A stretch of DNA of 49,040 nucleotides from contig CAKSKG010000018.1 of NCBI GenBank assembly GCA_934464775.1, positions 1 to 49,040 of the forward strand. Reading direction: 5' to 3'. Of this stretch, positions 14,546 to 22,278 are shown in pieces; position 1 is the first letter of the stretch, and every line of letters begins with the position of its first letter. The stretch is from an uncultured Oscillospiraceae bacterium. Its GTDB lineage: Bacteria; Bacillota; Clostridia; Oscillospirales; Ruminococcaceae. The notes beneath the pieces were generated by a model, which worked only from the letters and a program-made list of their open reading frames with translations, was not told the origin of the DNA and made no database searches. The position numbers and the translations under genes are program-made.

Positions 14546-15214
14546 ATGGAATATAACTTTAAAAAGATAATTATAATAACAGGATATTACGGCTGCGGAA
14601 AAACAAATCTTGCGGCGAACATCGCTCTTCGGCTGAAAAGCGAATATCCGCAGAAAAGGATAACCATAGCCGATGCGGACACCGTGAACTATTATTTCCG
14701 CTCCGCCGATTTTACGGACGTGTTTTCCGAAAAAGGAATAGACGTGGTTTCGCCTGCTTACGCAAATTCAAATCTTGACATTCCCGTTCTTGATTATGAT
14801 ATGGAGCGGCTCATTGCGGAAAGCGATCATCTTATCGCCGATGTGGGCGGAGATGACGCAGGCGCTTTTGCACTGGGAAGATATGCTCCCGTTTTTGCAA
14901 AGCATTCGGAGGACATAGAGGTATTTTACGTTTACAATGCACTGCGTGGGATATCCGCTGCGGAAACTGCGGAAAACGTCAGAGCCGTGGAGACCGCTTC
15001 AAGGCTGAAATGCACAGCGCTGATAAACAACACGAATCTCGGAGCGGAGACTTCCGAAGCTCTGATACGCTCTTCCGAGGCATATGCTTCTGAAATGGAG
15101 GAGCTTACGGGGCTGAAACACGCATTTGTATGCGTCCCCGAAGAATATAATTACAATAATGAAAAGGGAATTTTCCCTGTTAAAAGGCTTGTTAAGCTTC
15201 CGTGGGAAGAATGA
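14546..15214 (+). CDS. P-loop ATPase (CobQ/MinD-like) linked to the Kor operon
   Basis: 222 aa with a Walker A motif GYYGCGKTNLA near the N-terminus. Further motifs are ITIADADTVNYYFRS (switch-like), HLIADVGGDDAGA (Walker B-like DxGG) and LKCTALINNTNLG. It belongs broadly to the deviant-Walker/MinD-type P-loop NTPases, probably soluble. The ATG at 14546 has GAGG at a good distance; an ATG at 14534 is possible. It is the first gene of a five-gene operon with ferredoxin and KorABC. Inference: it may assist iron-sulfur or cofactor assembly, or activate the oxidoreductase. No CxxC metal site was seen, so this remains open. Confidence 0.8.
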   Translation: MEYNFKKIIIITGYYGCGKTNLAANIALRLKSEYPQKRITIADADTVNYYFRSADFTDVFSEKGIDVVSPAYANSNLDIPVLDYDMERLIAESDHLIADVGGDDAGAFALGRYAPVFAKHSEDIEVFYVYNALRGISAAETAENVRAVETASRLKCTALINNTNLGAETSEALIRSSEAYASEMEELTGLKHAFVCVPEEYNYNNEKGIFPVKRLVKLPWEE

Positions 15215-15250
15215 CAGACCCATAAGCTATTTGGCAAAGAGGTTGATAAA

Positions 15251-15451
15251 ATGGTAACGATAAACGAGGAACGCTGCAAGGGCTGCGGACTTTGTACCGA
15301 GGTATGTCCCAAGAAGATACTTGAGCTGCGGCATGACAGACACAATTCCATGGGATATTATCCCGTTGAGTGCAGGGACAACAGCAAGTGCATCTCATGT
15401 ACGATGTGTGCTGTGATGTGTCCCGACTGTGTAATAAAGGTAGAAAAGTAA
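15251..15451 (+). CDS. korD: 2-oxoacid:ferredoxin oxidoreductase, ferredoxin-like delta subunit
   Basis: 66-aa 2x[4Fe-4S] protein. Both clusters are visible: CKGCGLCTEVCP (about residues 9-20) and CISCTMCAVMCP (about 47-58). It passes electrons from the TPP-containing subunits to ferredoxin. The length and order directly before the alpha subunit are typical of Kor/Vor operons. AGAGG precedes the ATG. Confidence 0.93.
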   Translation: MVTINEERCKGCGLCTEVCPKKILELRHDRHNSMGYYPVECRDNSKCISCTMCAVMCPDCVIKVEK

Positions 15452-15519
15452 TCGCTTTTCAATGGAGAAAAGCGGAAAGGAGTAAATTTTCCGTACAGCA
15501 GGAAAATCGTTATATAAAA

Positions 15520-16584
15520 ATGGAAAGAGTTCTTATGAAGGGCAATGAAGCCCTTGCGGAAGCGGCATTGCGTGCAGGCTGCAAATGTTTTTTCGGATAC
15601 CCCATAACTCCCCAGACGGAGATCTCCGCATATCTTGCGAAGAATATGTTCAAAAGGGGCGGAACATTTTTGCAGGCGGAAAGCGAAATAGCCGCTATTA
15701 ATATGGTTCTGGGAGCTTCCTCTGCGGGAGTAAGGGCGATGACTTCAAGCTCGTCCCCCGGAATATCACTTAAAAGCGAGGGTATCTCATACATTGCGGC
15801 TTCCGATCTGCCATGTGTTATCGTGAATGTTCAGAGAGGCGGCCCCGGACTGGGCGGAATACAGCCCTCGCAGTCGGATTACCGTCAGGCAACAAAGGCT
15901 GCTGGTCACGGTGATTTTCATATGTGCGTATTTGCGCCGTCCTCGGTGCAGGAAACCGTGGATATGACCTTTGAGGCATTCGATACCGCAGATAAGTACC
16001 GCACTCCCGTTATGATAATGTCCGACGGTCTGCTGGGTCAGATGATGGAGCCTGTCAGCTTCCCCGATTATGAATACAAGCCTGCGGAAAAGCCTTGGGC
16101 GTGCAATGGACATAAGAACGCAAGAAAGCACAATATCATAAATTCACTTTATCTCCAGCCCGATGTGCTGGAAAAATCTGTGCTGGACAGATATGAACGC
16201 TATGCCGTTATCGAAAAGGAGCTTCCTCAGGCGGAAACATATCTCTGCGATGATGCGGACATTGTTGTATGCGCATTCGGCGCAGCTGCAAGAATTGCCC
16301 GTTCCGCTGTAAATTCCGCAAGAAAAGAGGGCATAAAGGCAGGACTTTTCCGTCCGAAAACCCTTTGGCCGTTCCCTGTTGAGCAGCTGAACAAGGCTTG
16401 TGAAAATGCTTCGGCAGCACTCAGCGTTGAGATGAATATGGGACAGATGATAGATGATATCCGTCTCGGACTCAACTGCCGCATTCCCGTTGAGTTTTAC
16501 GGCAGAACAGGCGGAAAGATACCTTCTCCCACGGAGGTGCTTGAAAAATTAAGAGCAATGAACAGCGAAAGGAGCGTATTGTAA
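15520..16584 (+). CDS. korA: 2-oxoacid:ferredoxin oxidoreductase, alpha subunit
   Basis: 354 aa, carrying the pyrimidine-binding part of the thiamine-diphosphate enzyme. It begins with MERVLMKGNEALAEAAL, matching the VLMKGNEA start of VorB/KorA proteins. GYPITPQTEI, QAESEIAAINMVLGAS with the TPP-activating Glu, and TSSSSPGISLKSEGI follow. Near residue 105, VNVQRGGPGLGG matches the 2-oxoacid-binding region. The start at 15520 fits the family; an in-frame extension upstream into the ferredoxin gene is not used. The substrate (2-oxoglutarate or branched-chain oxoacids) cannot be decided from sequence. It overlaps the next gene by one base. Confidence 0.93.
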   Translation: MERVLMKGNEALAEAALRAGCKCFFGYPITPQTEISAYLAKNMFKRGGTFLQAESEIAAINMVLGASSAGVRAMTSSSSPGISLKSEGISYIAASDLPCVIVNVQRGGPGLGGIQPSQSDYRQATKAAGHGDFHMCVFAPSSVQETVDMTFEAFDTADKYRTPVMIMSDGLLGQMMEPVSFPDYEYKPAEKPWACNGHKNARKHNIINSLYLQPDVLEKSVLDRYERYAVIEKELPQAETYLCDDADIVVCAFGAAARIARSAVNSARKEGIKAGLFRPKTLWPFPVEQLNKACENASAALSVEMNMGQMIDDIRLGLNCRIPVEFYGRTGGKIPSPTEVLEKLRAMNSERSVL

Positions 16585-17327
16585 TGGCAGTTATATTTGA
16601 CAGACCCCACGCCCTTTGCGACGTTCCTCTTCATTATTGCCCCGGCTGCACTCACGGCATCATTCACCGCATAACTGCGGAGGTCATTGATGAGCTTGGC
16701 ATTGAGGGCGATACTATCGGAATATGCCCTGTGGGCTGTTCGGTAATGGCATATGATTATTTCAACTGCGACATGATAGAAGCACCTCACGGACGTGCTC
16801 CCGCAGTTGCAACGGGAGTAAAGCGCTCGCTGCCCGATTCCGTGGTATTTACATATCAGGGAGACGGCGATCTTGCGGCGATAGGAACCTGCGAAACCGT
16901 CCATGCGGCGGCAAGAGGCGAGAATATCACCGTGATATTCGTGAACAACACCATATACGGAATGACAGGCGGACAGATGGCGCCTACCACGATTCCGGGA
17001 CAGGTCACCCAGACAACTCCCTATGGACGTGACCCTCGCATTCAGGGCTACCCCGTTAAGGTGTGCGAGATGCTTGCGGCAGTTGACGGAACGGCTCTTG
17101 CCCAGAGAGTAGCGGTTGACAGCGTTCCTCATATAAAAGAGGCAAAGGCGGCAATAAAGAAAGCCTTTGAGAATCAGATAAACAAGAGAGGATTTTCTAT
17201 CGTTGAGGTATTGTCGACCTGTCCCACAAACTGGGGCATGACACCCTCGGAGGCTATGGATAGGCTCCGCAGTGAGATGATACCTTATTATCCCCTTGGT
17301 GTTTACAAGGATAAATGTGTTTGGTAA
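16584..17327 (+). CDS. korB: 2-oxoacid:ferredoxin oxidoreductase, beta subunit
   Basis: 247 aa; binds the thiamine diphosphate and a [4Fe-4S] cluster. CPGCTH (residues 19-24) and GCS at 51-53 supply cluster cysteines. The TPP/Mg motif runs from GDGDLAAIG (93-101) to NNTIYGMTGGQ (121-131). The stop of korA and this ATG share one base (TAATG), so translation is coupled. The enzyme complex oxidatively decarboxylates 2-oxoacids to acyl-CoA, or runs in reverse for CO2 fixation in amino acid synthesis. Confidence 0.95.
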   Translation: MAVIFDRPHALCDVPLHYCPGCTHGIIHRITAEVIDELGIEGDTIGICPVGCSVMAYDYFNCDMIEAPHGRAPAVATGVKRSLPDSVVFTYQGDGDLAAIGTCETVHAAARGENITVIFVNNTIYGMTGGQMAPTTIPGQVTQTTPYGRDPRIQGYPVKVCEMLAAVDGTALAQRVAVDSVPHIKEAKAAIKKAFENQINKRGFSIVEVLSTCPTNWGMTPSEAMDRLRSEMIPYYPLGVYKDKCVW

Positions 17328-17339
17328 AGGAGCGGTAAT

Positions 17340-17882
17340 ATGCTTACGGAAATTATTTTATCGGGCTTCGGCGGACAGGGAATACTTTTTGCGGGAAAAA
17401 ATCTTGCCTATGGCGGAATGGACGCCGGCAAGGAGATATCATGGCTGCCGTCCTACGGTCCCGAGATGAGAGGCGGCACAGCCAACTGTTCGGTATGCAT
17501 ATCGGACGAACCGATAGGTTCGCCGCTGGTAACGGAGCCTGACATTCTTATAGTTATGAACACGCCCTCCTTTGACCGTTTTGAAAGCAAGGTAAAAAGC
17601 GGCGGCAGGCTTTATGCCGACAGCTCCATGACCGAGCGTGTTTCCGAGCGTGATGATATCGAATGCACCTATATCCCTGCTTCGGAAATGGCTGAAAAGC
17701 ACGGCTTAAAGGGAATGGCAAACATTATAATGCTTGGCAAGATGATATCCGACTGTGCGGCGCAGCTCCCCGGTATAACTATTGATACGGTAAAAAAGGC
17801 TTTTGCAGGGATAATCCCCGCAAAAAAGGCTGATCTTATCGAGAAGAATATCACGGCGCTGGAGCTTGGTATGAGTATATAA
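17340..17882 (+). CDS. korC: 2-oxoacid:ferredoxin oxidoreductase, gamma subunit
   Basis: 180 aa. Begins with EIILSGFGGQGILFAGK, the gamma-subunit signature, then SWLPSYGPEMRGGTANC and GSPLVTEPDILIVMN. It helps bind CoA and links the alpha/beta core. Starts 12 bases after korB with AAAGGAG. Last gene before a bidirectional terminator. Confidence 0.94.
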   Translation: MLTEIILSGFGGQGILFAGKNLAYGGMDAGKEISWLPSYGPEMRGGTANCSVCISDEPIGSPLVTEPDILIVMNTPSFDRFESKVKSGGRLYADSSMTERVSERDDIECTYIPASEMAEKHGLKGMANIIMLGKMISDCAAQLPGITIDTVKKAFAGIIPAKKADLIEKNITALELGMSI

Positions 17883-17892
17883 GTAAATGCCG

Positions 17893-17928
17893 AAAACACC
17901 CCCGAATTTTGACTTCGGGGGTGTTTTT
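17893..17928. terminator. Bidirectional terminator between korC and murA
   Basis: AAAACACCCCCGAA pairs with TTCGGGGGTGTTTT around a 7-base loop, with A and T runs on the two sides. Confidence 0.92.
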
Positions 17929-17938
17929 GTATATGCGG

Positions 17939-19198
17939 CTATTTCCTCTCAACATCTGCGCCCAGCTTTTTCAGATCGTCTTCAATGTGCTGATAGCCCC
18001 TGTCGATGAACTCAACATTTGTTATCTCGCTTATCCCCTCTGCGGACAATGCTCCGCAGAGCAGGGCGGCTCCTCCGCGGAGATCGGGAGCGGAGACTTT
18101 TGCGCCGTACAGCTTATCAACGCCGCACACCACCGCTATTTTTCCCTCGGTGCGTATATCTGCACCCATTCGGCACAGTCCGCCTGCGTGACGGTATCTG
18201 TTCTCAAAGATATTTTCGGTGAAAACGGCCGTGCCGTCTGCGGTGCAGAGCATAGCCATAAGCATCGGCTGTGCATCGGTGGGGAAGCCTGGATATACCA
18301 TTGTCCGCACCGAATCGGGCATTTTCAGCCTGTCGGTGCTGCGGATATATATGCTGCTGCCGAAGCTTCTTACACAGCAGCCTGCATTTTCAAAAAACGG
18401 CAGGACAGCTTCAAGATGCTGCGGACGGCATTTTTTCAGCATGACCTCTCCGCCGCAGGCTGCCGTGAACGAAAGATATGTAGCGCAGGCGATCCTGTCG
18501 GGCATCACGGAGTACGGCTCCGATGAGGGTGTGAGCTTTTTCACGCCGTTTATGACGATCGTGCCGCTGCCTGCGCCCTTTATGTCAGCGCCGTTTTCAT
18601 TGAGAAAATCCGCAAGATCGGTTATTTCGGGCTCACGGGCGGCATTGGATATCACCGTTTCACCCTCCGCAAGCACAGCCGCCAGCATGAGATTTTCCGT
18701 TGTGCCTACCGACGGAAAGGAAAGTATGGTCTTTATCCCGTGCAGTCCGTCGGGAGCGGAGCATATAAGCTCGCCGTGCTCATCTGTGATGTCTGCGCCC
18801 ATTTTTCGCAGTGCGTCTATGTGCATATCTATCGGACGGGGGCCCAGATCGCAGCCACCGGGGTGAGATATTCGGCAGCTTTCGCATCTGCCCAGAAGCG
18901 CACCCATGAATATCACCGAGGAGCGCATCTCACGCATAAGCTCATCGGGAATATCGCTGCGCTTTATTTCCGAGGTGTCTGCTTCAATGATGTCGGCGGC
19001 GCTGTTTGCGGTGCAGCCGAGGTGATTAAGTATCCGCATTGCGGCATAGCGGTCGGTTATTTCGGGGCAGTTTTTCAGAGTGACCTTTCCGCCGCAGAGA
19101 ACTGCTGCCGCCATAAGCGGAAGCACCGAATTTTTTGCTCCCTGAATATCAAGCTCGCCCCGAAGCTTTTTTGATCCTTTTACGATCAGCCTCTGCAT
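17939..19198 (-). CDS. murA: UDP-N-acetylglucosamine 1-carboxyvinyltransferase
   Basis: Adds enolpyruvate from PEP to UDP-GlcNAc, the first committed step of peptidoglycan synthesis. GAKN with Lys22 and the catalytic loop GGCDLGPRPID with Cys116 are present; this Cys is the fosfomycin target, so sensitivity would be expected at the enzyme level. GFPTDAQPMLMA and RGGAALLCGAL also match. At 419 aa it is full length. I prefer the ATG at 19198, 7 bases from GGAG, over the ATG at 19204, which is too close to the site. Firmicutes often carry two murA copies; which one this is cannot be told. Confidence 0.94.
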   Translation of the reverse strand: MQRLIVKGSKKLRGELDIQGAKNSVLPLMAAAVLCGGKVTLKNCPEITDRYAAMRILNHLGCTANSAADIIEADTSEIKRSDIPDELMREMRSSVIFMGALLGRCESCRISHPGGCDLGPRPIDMHIDALRKMGADITDEHGELICSAPDGLHGIKTILSFPSVGTTENLMLAAVLAEGETVISNAAREPEITDLADFLNENGADIKGAGSGTIVINGVKKLTPSSEPYSVMPDRIACATYLSFTAACGGEVMLKKCRPQHLEAVLPFFENAGCCVRSFGSSIYIRSTDRLKMPDSVRTMVYPGFPTDAQPMLMAMLCTADGTAVFTENIFENRYRHAGGLCRMGADIRTEGKIAVVCGVDKLYGAKVSAPDLRGGAALLCGALSAEGISEITNVEFIDRGYQHIEDDLKKLGADVERK

Positions 19199-19287
19199 AT
19201 CCATGCTCCTTTTCGTATGATTTATATTTCATGATATGCCGAAAAGCGGAATATGACATAGAATGACTGCGTAATTTTGGGATAAAT

Positions 19288-19332
19288 CAAAAAATCGGCA
19301 TTGTCCTGCATGAAAAGCGGTGCAATGCCGAT
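19288..19332 (-). terminator. Terminator of the yitT-flavin reductase operon
   Basis: ATCGGCATTG and CAATGCCGAT form a 10-bp stem. On the minus strand TTTTTTGA follows. Confidence 0.82.
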
Positions 19333-19336
19333 CGTA

Positions 19337-19909
19337 TCATTTCTTCTTTTTCTTTTTGGCAACGGAGTAGCCGAAGCTGCCCAGCTTTCTGCCCAGGGAG
19401 AAATATTCGCCGTGGGAATATGCCATTATGCCCGACTGCTGGAGATTTATCTTGCCCTTGCTGTCAAGATATTTTTCGTCAACATCGGTGCAGAGTATCT
19501 CCGCTATGAACATATCATGGGAGCCGAGAGGCTTTACATCAACCACTCTGCATTCAAGGGAAAGGGGACTTTCCTCGATAAGCGGAGCGGAGATCATCGA
19601 AGCGGGGCACTTGTGAAATCCCGATAGCCTGAACTTATCATGCTGTGCGCCCGATCTTACTCCGCAGAGATCGGTCTGGCGCACCATGGCGGAGGTGGTA
19701 AGATTTATTGCAAATTCGCCCTTTTCGGAGATTATTTTGTGGGAATGGCGTGTGGGACGGACGGAAATATAGGTCATGGGCGGCTTTGTATTGATTATTC
19801 CCGTCCATGCTATTGTGATAATATTGGAAGTCTCCATATCTCCGCAGGTAACAAGTGCTGCGGGAAGAGGAGCCAGAAGCGTTCCCGCATTAAGCTTTAT
19901 CTTTGACAT
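19337..19909 (-). CDS. Flavin reductase-like FMN-binding protein
   Basis: 190 aa, flavin-reductase-like domain over most of the length. Typical segments are NAGTLLAPLPAALVTCGD, NIITIAWTGIINTKPPMTYISVRPTRHSH and GEFAINLTT, with VRQTDLCGVRSG later. The FMN site is in the split barrel. These enzymes are usually FMN-bound dimers; the substrate is unknown. The C-terminal AKKKKKK tail is unusual and very basic. It lies 21 bases after yitT on the same strand and is followed by a terminator, so it is the second gene of that operon. Confidence 0.88.
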   Translation of the reverse strand: MSKIKLNAGTLLAPLPAALVTCGDMETSNIITIAWTGIINTKPPMTYISVRPTRHSHKIISEKGEFAINLTTSAMVRQTDLCGVRSGAQHDKFRLSGFHKCPASMISAPLIEESPLSLECRVVDVKPLGSHDMFIAEILCTDVDEKYLDSKGKINLQQSGIMAYSHGEYFSLGRKLGSFGYSVAKKKKKK

Positions 19910-19930
19910 TTTTTATTGTATCCTTTCTTA

Positions 19931-20809
19931 TCAGTCCGCAGTATCCGCATGAAAAACATCGGCAACATCGGTAACCGTTATAAACGCAGACGGATCGGTA
20001 TTATGTACTGTTTTTTTGACGCCCGGTATCTGGAAGCGGTTCAGAACGATATACAGCACGGTCTTTTCCGAACCCGAATAAAAGCCCTTTGCATTGATAA
20101 CGGTTATGCCGCAGCCGAACTGCTCGGAAAGGGCGGAGCCTACTTCCTGCGGCTTTGCGGTGATGACCATTGCCGCCTTTGAGCGGTCGATACCCTCGAC
20201 TATAAAGTCAACGGTTTTAAGGGCGGCACCGTAGGATACCACCGAGTACAGGGGGAGTATCCAGCTGCTTATGGCACAGCCGCAGATAACATAAAGTATC
20301 ACATTGTATATCATAACAAAGGTGCCGACGGTTATTCCCAGACGCTTTGCAAAGATCACCGCCATTACTTCTATGCCGTCCATTGCGCCGCCGTGTCTTA
20401 CGGCAAGACCGCTGCCTATGCCCGATATCATGCCGCCGAAAAGCGAGCAAAGCAGCAGGTCGGAGCCTGCAAGGGGAGAGACGATGCTCACATCAACGGG
20501 AAAGACATCAGTTATCAGCCATGCGGTAAGGGAATAGATCACAACGCAGTATACCGCCCTTGCGGTAAAGGGAACGCCCTGCTTTTTTGTTCCGTAGATA
20601 AAAAGTGGGATATTCAGTATCAGCAGGAATACCGACAGGCTGACCTTTCCGCCAGTAAGCTGTGAAAGCAGAATTGATGTTCCCGAGATACCGCTGTCGT
20701 AGAGGTTGACGGGTGCGAGAAACATCGTTACGCCCACTGCATTGATAATGCCTGCGATCGTGAGTATTATAACATTTTTGACTATTTCGGGGGTTATCCT
20801 GAACTTCAT
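19931..20809 (-). CDS. YitT family membrane protein
   Basis: 292 aa with five or so hydrophobic helices in the first ~190 residues (the YitT/DUF161 part, with GISGTSILLSQ and the HGGAMDGIEVMA signature). A cytosolic C-terminal DUF2179 domain follows (KAAMVITAKPQEVGSALSEQ... TVLYIVLNRFQIPGVKKTV). The family is common in Firmicutes with no proven substrate. AAAGGAAG precedes the ATG. It has a full-consensus promoter. Confidence 0.92.
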   Translation of the reverse strand: MKFRITPEIVKNVIILTIAGIINAVGVTMFLAPVNLYDSGISGTSILLSQLTGGKVSLSVFLLILNIPLFIYGTKKQGVPFTARAVYCVVIYSLTAWLITDVFPVDVSIVSPLAGSDLLLCSLFGGMISGIGSGLAVRHGGAMDGIEVMAVIFAKRLGITVGTFVMIYNVILYVICGCAISSWILPLYSVVSYGAALKTVDFIVEGIDRSKAAMVITAKPQEVGSALSEQFGCGITVINAKGFYSGSEKTVLYIVLNRFQIPGVKKTVHNTDPSAFITVTDVADVFHADTAD

Positions 20810-20848
20810 AACGGCAGCTTCCTTTCGTTTATAAAATATTATGCTTTT

Positions 20849-20877
20849 ATTATAAAATATTTATGGGCGGCTGTCAA
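20849..20877 (-). promoter_or_regulatory. Promoter of the yitT operon
   Basis: Minus strand TTGACA (20877-20872), 17-bp spacer, TATAAT (20854-20849). Confidence 0.87.
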
Positions 20878-20950
20878 CCGTCAGATTTGTCAAAGAAATG
20901 CCGTTGTGCAGGAAAAAATAAAAATCCTGCATAAAACTGCTGTTAAGATA

Positions 20951-20979
20951 TTGACAAACACGTATTTATCTGCTAAAAT
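20951..20979 (+). promoter_or_regulatory. Distal promoter of ddh
   Basis: TTGACA at 20951-20956, 17-bp spacer, TAAAAT at 20974-20979. It gives a leader of about 140 nt before ddh. Confidence 0.8.
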
Positions 20980-20984
20980 AGAAG

Positions 20985-21127
20985 TGATGCAGATGAAATT
21001 TGCATATTTGAGCTTTAAAAGCCCAAAATTTCGGAGATGGGATACCCCCTGCATATCCCTGTAATTTGATGTATAAAGCTATTGTTTATATACTATTATA
21101 TAAACGGAAAGGGAAGGAATATTAATT
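20985..21127 (+). other. Structured ddh leader
   Basis: The leader contains ATGCA/TGCAT arms (20987-21005 region), the near-palindrome GCTTTAAAAGC, and GGGATA pairing with TATCCC around CCCCCTGCA (about 21039-21059). No lysine riboswitch or T-box sequence was recognised. It may only be a 5' UTR. Confidence 0.4.
21066..21094 (+). promoter_or_regulatory. Proximal promoter of ddh
   Basis: TTGATG at 21066-21071, 17-bp spacer, TATACT at 21089-21094, 33 bases before the start codon. Confidence 0.6.
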
Positions 21128-22111
21128 ATGTCTATCAGAATAGGTATTTACGGCTACGGCAACCTCGGAAGAGGCGTTGAGTGCGCAGTTAAGCAGAACC
21201 CCGATACAGAGCTTGTCGCAGTTTTTACAAGACGTGACCCCTCGACAGTAAAGGTCGCTTCGGGCGCACAGGTGGTTTCCGCAAATGATGTTGCCGCATG
21301 GAAGGACAAGATCGATGTTATGATTATCTGCGGCGGTTCCGCAACCGATCTGCCCAAGCAGACACCCGCACTTGCAGAGCTGTTCAATGTTGTTGACAGC
21401 TTCGATACACACGCAAGGATCCCCGAGCATTTCGCAAACGTTGACGCAGCTGCAAAGAAGAGCGGCAAGGTGGGCGTTATTTCCGTGGGCTGGGATCCCG
21501 GTATGTTCTCCGTTCAGCGTCTTTACAGCAATGTTATCCTCCGCGACGGCAAGGATTACACATTCTGGGGCAAGGGCGTAAGCCAGGGTCACTCCGACGC
21601 TATCAGAAGAGTTGAGGGCGTTAAGGACGCAAAGCAGTACACTATCCCTGTTGAATCTGCTGTTGAGGCTGTAAGAAGCGGCAGCAATCCCGAGCTTACA
21701 ACACGTCAGAAGCACACAAGAGAGTGTTTCGTTGTTGCCGAGGAGGGCGCTGATCTTGCAAAGATCGAGTCCGATATCAAGAATATGCCCAACTATTTCA
21801 GCGATTACGATACAACAGTTCACTTCATTTCCGAGGACGAGCTGAAGAAGAATCACAGCGGTCTGCCCCACGGCGGCTTCGTTATCCGCACAGGCACAAC
21901 AGGCGCAAACAACGAGCACAAGCACGTTATCGAATACAGCCTGAAGCTTGATTCCAACCCCGAGTTCACTTCCTGCGTACTGGTCGCAATGGCAAGAGCT
22001 GCCGTTCGTCTCAACAAGGAAGGCGTAAGCGGCTGCAAGACTATCTTTGATATTGCTCCCGCATATCTTTCCGCAGAGAGCGGAGATTATCTCAGAGCGC
22101 ACCTGCTTTGA
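21128..22111 (+). CDS. ddh: meso-Diaminopimelate dehydrogenase
   Basis: NADPH-dependent enzyme that makes meso-diaminopimelate from tetrahydrodipicolinate in one step, serving lysine and cell-wall synthesis. The N-terminal Rossmann motif GIYGYGNLGRGVE, FTRRDP for NADP binding, CGGSATDLPKQTP and VVDSFDTHARIPEH are typical. VGWDPGMFSVQR and the C-terminal half form the substrate domain. 327 aa is full length. GGGAAGG precedes the ATG. Monocistronic between its promoters and a terminator. Confidence 0.95.
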   Translation: MSIRIGIYGYGNLGRGVECAVKQNPDTELVAVFTRRDPSTVKVASGAQVVSANDVAAWKDKIDVMIICGGSATDLPKQTPALAELFNVVDSFDTHARIPEHFANVDAAAKKSGKVGVISVGWDPGMFSVQRLYSNVILRDGKDYTFWGKGVSQGHSDAIRRVEGVKDAKQYTIPVESAVEAVRSGSNPELTTRQKHTRECFVVAEEGADLAKIESDIKNMPNYFSDYDTTVHFISEDELKKNHSGLPHGGFVIRTGTTGANNEHKHVIEYSLKLDSNPEFTSCVLVAMARAAVRLNKEGVSGCKTIFDIAPAYLSAESGDYLRAHLL

Positions 22112-22136
22112 TTTACTGACCGATTATAATATTTAC

Positions 22137-22166
22137 AGCCGCTTCCTTTTTCGGGAGCGGCTTTTT
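22137..22166 (+). terminator. Terminator of ddh
   Basis: AGCCGCTTCC at 22137-22146 pairs with GGGAGCGGCT ending at 22162, followed by T5. Confidence 0.86.
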
Positions 22167-22190
22167 CCATATATTACATGGATTTTAACA

Positions 22191-22261
22191 GCACAAATGT
22201 TCTGAAAATTATTGACAAATCGGAACATTTGTGCTATTATTAAATGCAGGAACAAATGTGC
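22191..22261 (+). promoter_or_regulatory. Three LexA-like boxes at the DNA-repair promoter
   Basis: GCACAAATGTTC (22191-22202), GAACATTTGTGC (22223-22234) and GAACAAATGTGC (22250-22261). All are GAAC-N4-GTGC or its complement, close to the Firmicutes SOS pattern GAAC-N4-GTTC. The middle box abuts the -10 hexamer. The others flank the promoter, with centres 32 and 27 bases away. Confidence 0.7.
22212..22240 (+). promoter_or_regulatory. Promoter of the TIGR03916/TIGR03915 operon
   Basis: TTGACA at 22212-22217, 17-bp spacer, TATTAT at 22235-22240. A repressor-binding box fills the 3' part of the spacer. Confidence 0.85.
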
Positions 22262-22278
22262 GGAAAGGAGTATGCGGC

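Noticed and set aside
20985..21127. Lysine riboswitch upstream of ddh
   Set aside because: The leader is too short and lacks the conserved junction sequences I would expect.
21122..22102. 326-codon minus-strand ORF opposite ddh
   Set aside because: Long Cys- and Leu-rich antisense frame produced by the codon usage of ddh; no ribosome site or domain.
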